From: Chondrilla cf. caribensis
Lineage: Eukaryota > Porifera > Demospongiae > Chondrillida > Chondrillidae
Length of the DNA: 64,000 nt
Assembly: GCA_964020155.1 (NCBI GenBank)
Contig: OZ026558.1
Span: 5,031,469 to 5,095,468, forward strand
Direction of reading: 5' to 3'
Shown: piece after piece, positions 35,125-43,606 of the stretch
How positions within the stretch are numbered: the stretch's first letter is position 1
How the letters are laid out: each line of letters opens with the position of its first letter
Made by a program: the position numbers and the translations under genes
Notes under the pieces: generated by a model
Told to the model about the DNA's origin: nothing
What the model saw: the letters and a program-made list of their open reading frames with translations, nothing else
The model's database searches: none

Positions 35125-38100
35125 GTGCTGCAATTGGAGTATTACCTTGTGTGTGTCTGCTAGCCATTGTACAGTGTGTGAGTGTGTACATTGTGCAGTG
35201 TGTGAGTGTGTACATTGTACAGTGTGTGAATGTGTACGTTGTACAGTGTGTGAGTGTGTACATTGTACAGTGTGTGGGTGTACATTTTTGCCACTTCCTG
35301 TGGGTGTGCTATGCTTCACTTGGATTGTTACCTTGTGTGTACATGCGTGTTAGACATGCGTGCACCTCCAGCTGGGGGTTCGTTGAGGGCATGTTTGTTT
35401 AGCAGGAGACCGATGGTCCAGAAGCCTTGCTTTTCCTTACCTCTAGCAGGTCATGTGATTATTTGTATGGCTCCTCCAAAATATAAGTTTTTGTCAACAA
35501 ATACAACTTTTAATACTTCTAATCTGGTGGGTGTGTCAGGGATACCTCAGAGGTGTGGTTGTGGTCTTGTATATTGCAACTTGCTACTTAGCACATTCTC
35601 CTGGTTAGTACACACTCCTGGTTAGTACACACTCCCAGTTAGTACTCACTCCTGGTTAGTACACACTCCTGGTTAGTACACACTCCTGGTTAGTATACAC
35701 TCCTGGATAGTACACACTCCTGGTTAGCACATGCTCCTCGTTGGTACACACTCCTGGTTAGCACACACTCCTGGTTAGTACACACTCCTTGTTGGTACAC
35801 ACTCCTGGTTAGCACACACTCCTGGTTAGTACATACTCCTGGTTGGTACACACTCCTGGTTAGTACATACTCCTGGTTAGTACACACTCCTGGTTAGTGA
35901 GTACACCTCACTCACTCCCTAGCTCATGTACACCATGTCAACCAGTACTGATACGTTTAATAAGAAGTACACTTTTGGTGTGCCCTTCGAGGTACTTCCT
36001 AAGCCAGCCTTGCTTTACTTATACTGAGTACTGGTGGGTATACAGCGCCTGCAATGGACCGTGCCTCAGTCCGCCCCCTACTGTGCTGCTACTCTGTCTG
36101 GTACAATTCTTTTCTATGTCCTCCATATTGTAATGTAATACTTATAATATAGTACTATTATAATATAATTGCTAAGTCGTTAGGCGAGGTGATTAATTGT
36201 GGCGCACAATATCACAATGCGTTTGTATGTATGTATATCCATCCTAATCAATTATCGACACCTCAATCGATTGCACAATAGGTAGACGGTACAGCTGATT
36301 AGTCAAAGCTTTTTCAAAAACAGGTTCTGATTGAAAGCCCGCCGCACTAACTATGATGAAGCCTAGGTGACGGAGAGAGCTGTTGAGTGCCAGCAGCACA
36401 AAGAAAGTGGGACGATAAGCCCCGACGATTCGTAGCGGTGGAGTGGATAGGCTAACCTCGATCAGACGTCCCCTGAACGGAAACTATTAACCTTGCTAAA
36501 CTGCTGGGTAAAAACACGGTGTAAGTGAGGCTGATTGCATTTCAATGTATGCCCTAGTATTGAGTATAAATAAGTATAAACATACTTACTGTACTAGTAC
36601 CAGTGTGCATATTTCCTTATTGGGCCACTCTGTGTGGGAGGTCCCTGCTACCTCCTCATGAATTCCACTCTCTAATCACATGCTATGTTTGCTATGTCGC
36701 AATACCTAACACCTTTTTCTACTGATGATGCTTGAGGTTTATGTTTGAGGTGTGAAGTGGTTGTGCAACACCCACCTGTTGTCATGACCTTCTAATCACA
36801 TTGTGGTTGCCTACATAAACTGGGCAGGCTTAGCTGCGATAGCAGAGCAAACGGCCAACATGTGTGGAAGGGTGACAGCTGTGCTTCTGTTAGTTGCCGT
36901 TGCAGCTGTTGCTGTTGAGAGTGTCCGATTGTGCGAGGAAGGAACTTGTACCGACATATCCAGTGTCACTCCAACCAGTGTGACCCCTGAACCCCTGATT
37001 GAACTACGCTGCCCGATAAAGCACAAACTTATTGGGAAATTCTGTTACTCTAAGAAATGTCGCAAGAAGAAGGGTAGAAGGGCAAGGACGCGATGCAGGC
37101 TACCAGCAGAGGTTCTCCTGAACCCCTCAGCATCTGAGGAACCTCCTCATCCCACTCCTGGAGTGAAACCATCCCGTCCACCACCCCATCATGGAGTGAA
37201 ACCATCCCGTCCACCACCCCATCACGGAGTGAAACCATCCCATCCACCACCCCATCACGGAGTGAAACCATCCCATCCTCCACCCCATCACAGAGTGAAA
37301 CCATCTCATCCACCACCCCATCATGGAGTGAAACCATCCCGTCCACCACCCCATCACGGAGTGAAACCATCCCATCCACCACCCCATCACGGAGTGAAAC
37401 CATCCCGTCCTCCCCCACCCCATCACGGAGTGAAACCATCCCGTCCACCACCCCATCACGGAGTGAAACCATCTCATCCTCCACCACGTTCCACTCCTGG
37501 AGGGAAACCACCCCGTCCTCCCCCACCCCATCACGGAGTGAAACCATCCCGTCCACCACCCCATCACGGAGTGAAACCATCTCATCCTCCACCACGTTCC
37601 ACTCCTGGAGGGAAACCACCCCGTCCCTCTCCTCCACCAAGTCCCACGGGGAAACCACCCCGTCCCACGGGGAAACCAAGAAACAGAGGTTAACCTGGTT
37701 GAGAGGAATACCTGGTGATAAGATTATCTCTACAGAAATAACTAATCTTTGCTTATAGGAACAACTGATAGATACATCAATATTATACTCTGTGATCATT
37801 ACTTTATCATCAATTTGGTTATTAGTATTGATAGTGTGTGCCATCTTGATATCGTGATTGATGTGAAACGAGTTCTAACCAGACACAGTGCTACAAAGTA
37901 TACAAGCACACAGTATACAAGCACACAGTATACAAGCACACAGTATACAAGCACACAGTAGACAAGCACACAGTAGACAAGCACACAGTATACAAGCACA
38001 CAGTATACAAGCACACAGTATACAAGCACACAGTAGACAAGCACACAGTATACAAGCACAGGTAGACAAGCACACAGTATACAAGCACACAGTAGACAAG

Positions 38101-41100
38101 CACACAGTATACAAGCACACAGTATACAAGCACACAGTATACAAGCACACAGTATACAAGCACACAGTATACAAGCACACAGTAGACAAGCACACAGTAT
38201 ACAAGCACAGGTAGACACAGTAAATGTTGGTAGTATGAACATACTTGTGAAGGTTAATTATAACCTCACATGGCTTCTTCACAGACTAATATCATGTTAT
38301 GTTAATTTAATTAAATTGTCATCAACACCTCATATCATACACTGTGTTAGGAGCAGTAGTATATGTGTGTGTACTGAGGTAGGTTATCCTCAACCAGTGC
38401 TGTAACATCATAGCAGATGCACTCGACCTATGGACGTTCGTACAATGTGTGTTGCAAGCTGAACAACGATCATGCAATACGTATGTGGAGTTAGCTCTGT
38501 GTTTCTACTTCAAGCTAATTCCTTGAGAACCGGAACCGGAACCAGACGAACCTCTACCAAGGCTCTTCATGTATCTATCCAAGTAGAACCGTGGATAGGG
38601 GCAGAAGTAGGTCACGTCGATATCTTCGATGAAGAACCTTGCTTTGCACTCATCCCCACATACATTGTTGTCGCACACGGCTTCTGGTGCACTGAGACAA
38701 GTTTCATGGTGGCACGGGACATGGTAACTAGGACAAGCCGGTTTCGTGCAGTTGGGACAGATTGCAAGGGGATCACAGCACCCCTGGTGGCAGCAGCAAA
38801 GGGAGGAGAAACACAATCCTCCTCCGAGACAATCGCTGGAGGTCAGACAAGGCTGTCCTGTCAAGAAACCCTTTTTCAGCCTACATACTAGTGTTGCCCA
38901 GATATACTGCCGCTGGGACTGTCTCTTTGATCTCTGCTTGTTGTTCTGTTCTTCTAGACCAGTCAAATCTCTTTGTTCTTGGACAATCACATCCCTCTTT
39001 TGTGGACCAATGGAATGTGTTTGTTCTTGACCAATCAGATCCTTGTCTTCTCCTCCTCCTCTTCCAAAGTGTCTGATTTCATTGAGACAGAGTACAGCTA
39101 ACAAGACTACAATAAGGATCCCTAAGATTGAGCTGATCTTCCCAAGGAGATCAGCCATGTTCAGCAGTCAACTGAGACAATAAGGAATTGTTTCCAACAA
39201 TGAATATGCTTTATCATCCACTTGTAGTATCATGACACTTATGTCATTGTGTATGAATATCATTACATGTGTGTCATGAATACTATTAACTCTTGGCTCA
39301 TCCCAATGGAGTCCAACTAGCTTATAGCGAGTACCTGGAGGGCATATTATGTGAAATCTGTACTTCTTATCAGAGGTACTTACCATCAGTACTGAATGAC
39401 ATGGTGCACATGAGCTAGGAACTGAGTGGGGTGTAGAGTGTGTGCTAACCAGGTGTGTGTACTAACCAGGAGTGTGTACTAACCAGGAGTGTGTACCAAC
39501 CAGGAGTGTGTACTAACCAGGAGTGTGTACCAACCAGGAGTGTGTACTAACCAGGAGTGTGTGCTAACCAGGAGTGTGTACCAACAAGGAGTGTGTACTA
39601 ACCAGGAGTGTGTACTAACCAGGAATGTGTACCAACCAGGAATGTGTACCAACCAGGAGTGTGTACCAACCAGGAATGTGTACCAACCAGGAGTGTGTAC
39701 CAACCAGGAGTGTGTACCAATCAGGAGTGTGTACCAACCAGGAGTGTGTACTAACCAGGAGTGTGTACCAACCAGGAGTGTGTACCAACCAGGAGTGTGT
39801 ACCAACAAGGAGTGTGTACCAACCAGGATACCTACTAAGCAACTTGTACTACTTTATATTGCCATTTTTATTGTGTGGATTGTGTGTATGTTCGGTTTGT
39901 CACATGGTCCCCATGCTGAATATTTCGAAATCATATACCTTTTGATTGTGCAATCTCCGTATAATTCCAAAGAATGCAACTGAAGGTACCATACCTCCTT
40001 GCCATAATAAAATGGCTGTCATGGAAGCGGGCCATGGATAAGACCAACGGTTTATGTGGGTGGTTCCTGACCAGTTCAACACCTCATAGGCGTGGATACA
40101 CCAATGTATATATATAAAGTACTGATTACAACATTATTGGTGAATGTGTAATGTAATATTAAGTGGTTTTACTCATGTACTTATGTAGTTTGTTCTCTCT
40201 CGGAACACGAAACTTGTTACAGCTTGGGAGAGGCTGGATGTCGTAGGTCATGGTGGCTCCATAGTCGCAGGAGGCACAGTGGTGGTTGGATCAGGTGATA
40301 CATTGGTGGTGGTGGTGGTGGTGTCTTCTTCTGGGGGGATATCCCCGCTACTGGTGGGCGGTTCTCGGGATGGGAATGTTTGCAAATGGCATATGTCGGT
40401 GACATCGGCCAACGCCATCTCTGTAGAGTTCCCACCCACAGGGACCAGGGCGGAGAAATAGGCCTTGCACTCCCCACACGTGATGGCCGTACACAGGGCA
40501 TTAGGGTACCTCAGACAGACTTCGTCTCTACACGGGTTCACTTGACCCCGACAAGGAGACTTGGTGCACCCTGGGCACCTTGCATCCGGGTCACAACACT
40601 TGTCCTTTGGACAGCAACACAAGGTTAGGGAGAGGCCATTTTGGGGGCAAATAGCACCAGGCCAGAGGCAAGGAGTGGCGCTATTACAGGTTTGTCCGAT
40701 TAGGGTACCCTCCAGCAAGGAGACACAGTACCAACGGGAATAGACGTATGTCAACGGAGTCACCCCTAATTTGACATGAGTGTGGAATTTGGATCCCGTA
40801 ACTTTCAAGGGTAATTCTTCGCTCAGAAGTAGAAGGAAAATGACCAGGAGCAATTTGGTCATGGCTTGCAATATCCTTGTCATATTCATCCAAATATGGT
40901 AACTTTTCTGTCAACCTGTTGGTAGATGGGAAATTGAAAACAAAGGCTTGTTAACTGGCAGAGAAATCCCCCTAAAAGGTAGTACATGTAGTACAGTGTA
41001 TAGAACTCCTTCCAACTTCAAAGAGATTAGTTTGCACCAAACAGGAGATTGTCTACTTGTTAAGGTCTTCTAACTCCAACACTTCTTACACAGAATTTCC

Positions 41101-42221
41101 AAACCTTGGTGTTTGTAGAACGAGAGCCTTTGAAACAAGTTCTCCTCACTGGAGACAACAGACTGTGATCCTGGGTACTGTCAGTAAGCTGGCAATCCTT
41201 GAGGTCAGCTGTTCTCTTGTTGAAGGTCTCCTATCTGTAATACTCCCCTATCTCTGACATCTAGAGACTAATATTCCTACGCGCACTGCTCATTTAGTTA
41301 GGGGACCCAAACCACAAATGTGCACACTTTCCAATTTCTATTGATGTCTCTGTTCCTTGTGTAAACTCTTGGGGCACTTCTAGGGTAACCAGGGTGTGTG
41401 GTCGTGACAGTGGTATTTGTGTAGCTTTGTTGTTGTCTCCAGCACCCAGATAGGTGCCAACAGGTGGACATTGGGTAGCCATTTTGTAGATCAAGTTACC
41501 GTATAGCGGGGAAAGTTTCGTGGACTAAAAGTTTCGCGAATTTCGCAAAGAAACCGGTATTTGTGAAAGTTTATTTGTGAACACCCAATGACGTAATCAT
41601 CTAACAATCATTTAACGTGATGGGCATTAAAGACGCGAAACTTTTCTTTGCTAAATTTGCGAAAATGAACGATTCACGAAAGTTTTGTCCCGCGAAACTT
41701 TCCATCTATACAATATGTGCCTTCTCTCCAAGGGGGTCTGTCTGGCTAAGGTAGACTACATACTTACACATAGATCACCTCTGCATGGACACACCTCCAG
41801 TGGACACACCTCCAGTAGACACACCTCCAGTAGACACACCTCCAGTAGACACACCTCCAGTAGACACACCTCCTGTAGATACACTCCAGTAGGCATACCC
41901 CAGTAGGCACACCTCCAGTTGACACACCCCAGTAGACACACCTCTGTAGACACACCTCCAGTAGGCACACCTCCAGTAGGCACACCTCCAGTAGACACAC
42001 CTCAACCTCCAGTAGATACACCTCCATAATGACCAAGGCTACTCTCTCTCTTGTGTTTCTTGGTTGGTCTCCAGGGAGAGAATCCAAAGTCTGAGCTGCT
42101 GCAACTGTCTCAAGACCTTCCTCAATTCTTGGATGAAATAGCAAAAATGACAAGAGAAGGCATTTCAGAAGTTATTGAATACTATCTACAGTTCATCGCC
42201 TATGTCAGAGGGTGTGTGTGT

Positions 42222-42277
<56 letters not shown>

Positions 42278-43532
42278 TTCTTTGTTTTTGTTTGTGTGTG
42301 TATGTGTTTGTTTATGGGTGTATGTGTACATGTGTGTGTGTTCATTTGTGGGTCTGTGGGTAGGTGGGTCTGAGAAATTGAGTGTATACTTAATTGTAGT
42401 CCAGAGTTAACGAGAGCTGATAGGTAATACACTGGGACCTCTCTATTGCAAACCTCCGAATAGCAGAAACCTGTATAATAAGAACACCATTGTCTGTCCC
42501 ACTCCAGTGTAGTACTGTACTGTACTAAGTGACCTCTGAATTGAGGAAACCTCTGTAATAAGGACTAAAATCAAGGTCCCAAAGTGTTCATAATAGAGGT
42601 CCCACTGTACGTACCATTCGGCTGGTAACTGTGGCTGGTCTAGATGAGTGAGTCTACCAACCAGCTTGACTGTGGAGGGGAAGGGATCTAGAGCTGAGCT
42701 AGATGTAGCCACCGTACTACCTGCTTCTCTATATTCAGATCACTTGAAGGCACCTCACGTTTGGATGTGTTGAGGAGACTAGTCAAAGAAGGAAACATCT
42801 CTGTCCTTGAATGGGAGACTGGAGAGAAGCCACAAGTAAGGCTTTGTGTGTGTGAGAGAAATTGTGTGTGTGTGTGTGTGCATGTGTGTGTGTGTGTGTG
42901 AGGTTGTGTGTACGTGTGTGTGTACAAGAAGTTGTGCAGTGTGTGTGTGTGTGTGTGTTTATAAGTAAGTGTGAGTGTATTAGCACATATCAAGTGTACC
43001 TGTCTTACATGTCTTGATTACATCATAAAGGTGACACCAGTGACATCGCTCCCTGTTACCAGCACCATGGAGACCAGTACTGATGAGGCAAGTAAAGGAA
43101 ATGTACATTTCTCAAACATATCATTCTTGGTGTTGTGTTTCTGCTGTTGTAATGTACCTGTTCCACTATGTGTGCATACACACAGTCTTTGATGCTCTGT
43201 CTAGATTGATTGGGGTGACCTGGCTGAGCTACCTGAGGTTGCCAACAATGAACCGAAGGATGCCATCAATTTGGATGTAGACTTCGACATCACCATTGAA
43301 GACATAGGCATCACTGTGGAGGATAATGGGGACAGTTTCCAAACCAATGTGGAAGATTTTGGAATTGAAGTGGAAAGTGAAGATCCCAGCTCATTAGTGA
43401 GGACTGTGTTGGAGTGTCCAGAGATAAGAAATCGTCTCCTTGATGACCTGAGTGAGTTGCAATCCTTCCTGACCCAGCGAATTGTGGAGAAGAAAGAAGA
43501 GGACCTAGATGAACCTGTGATAATGGTCCACC

Positions 43533-43606
<74 letters not shown>

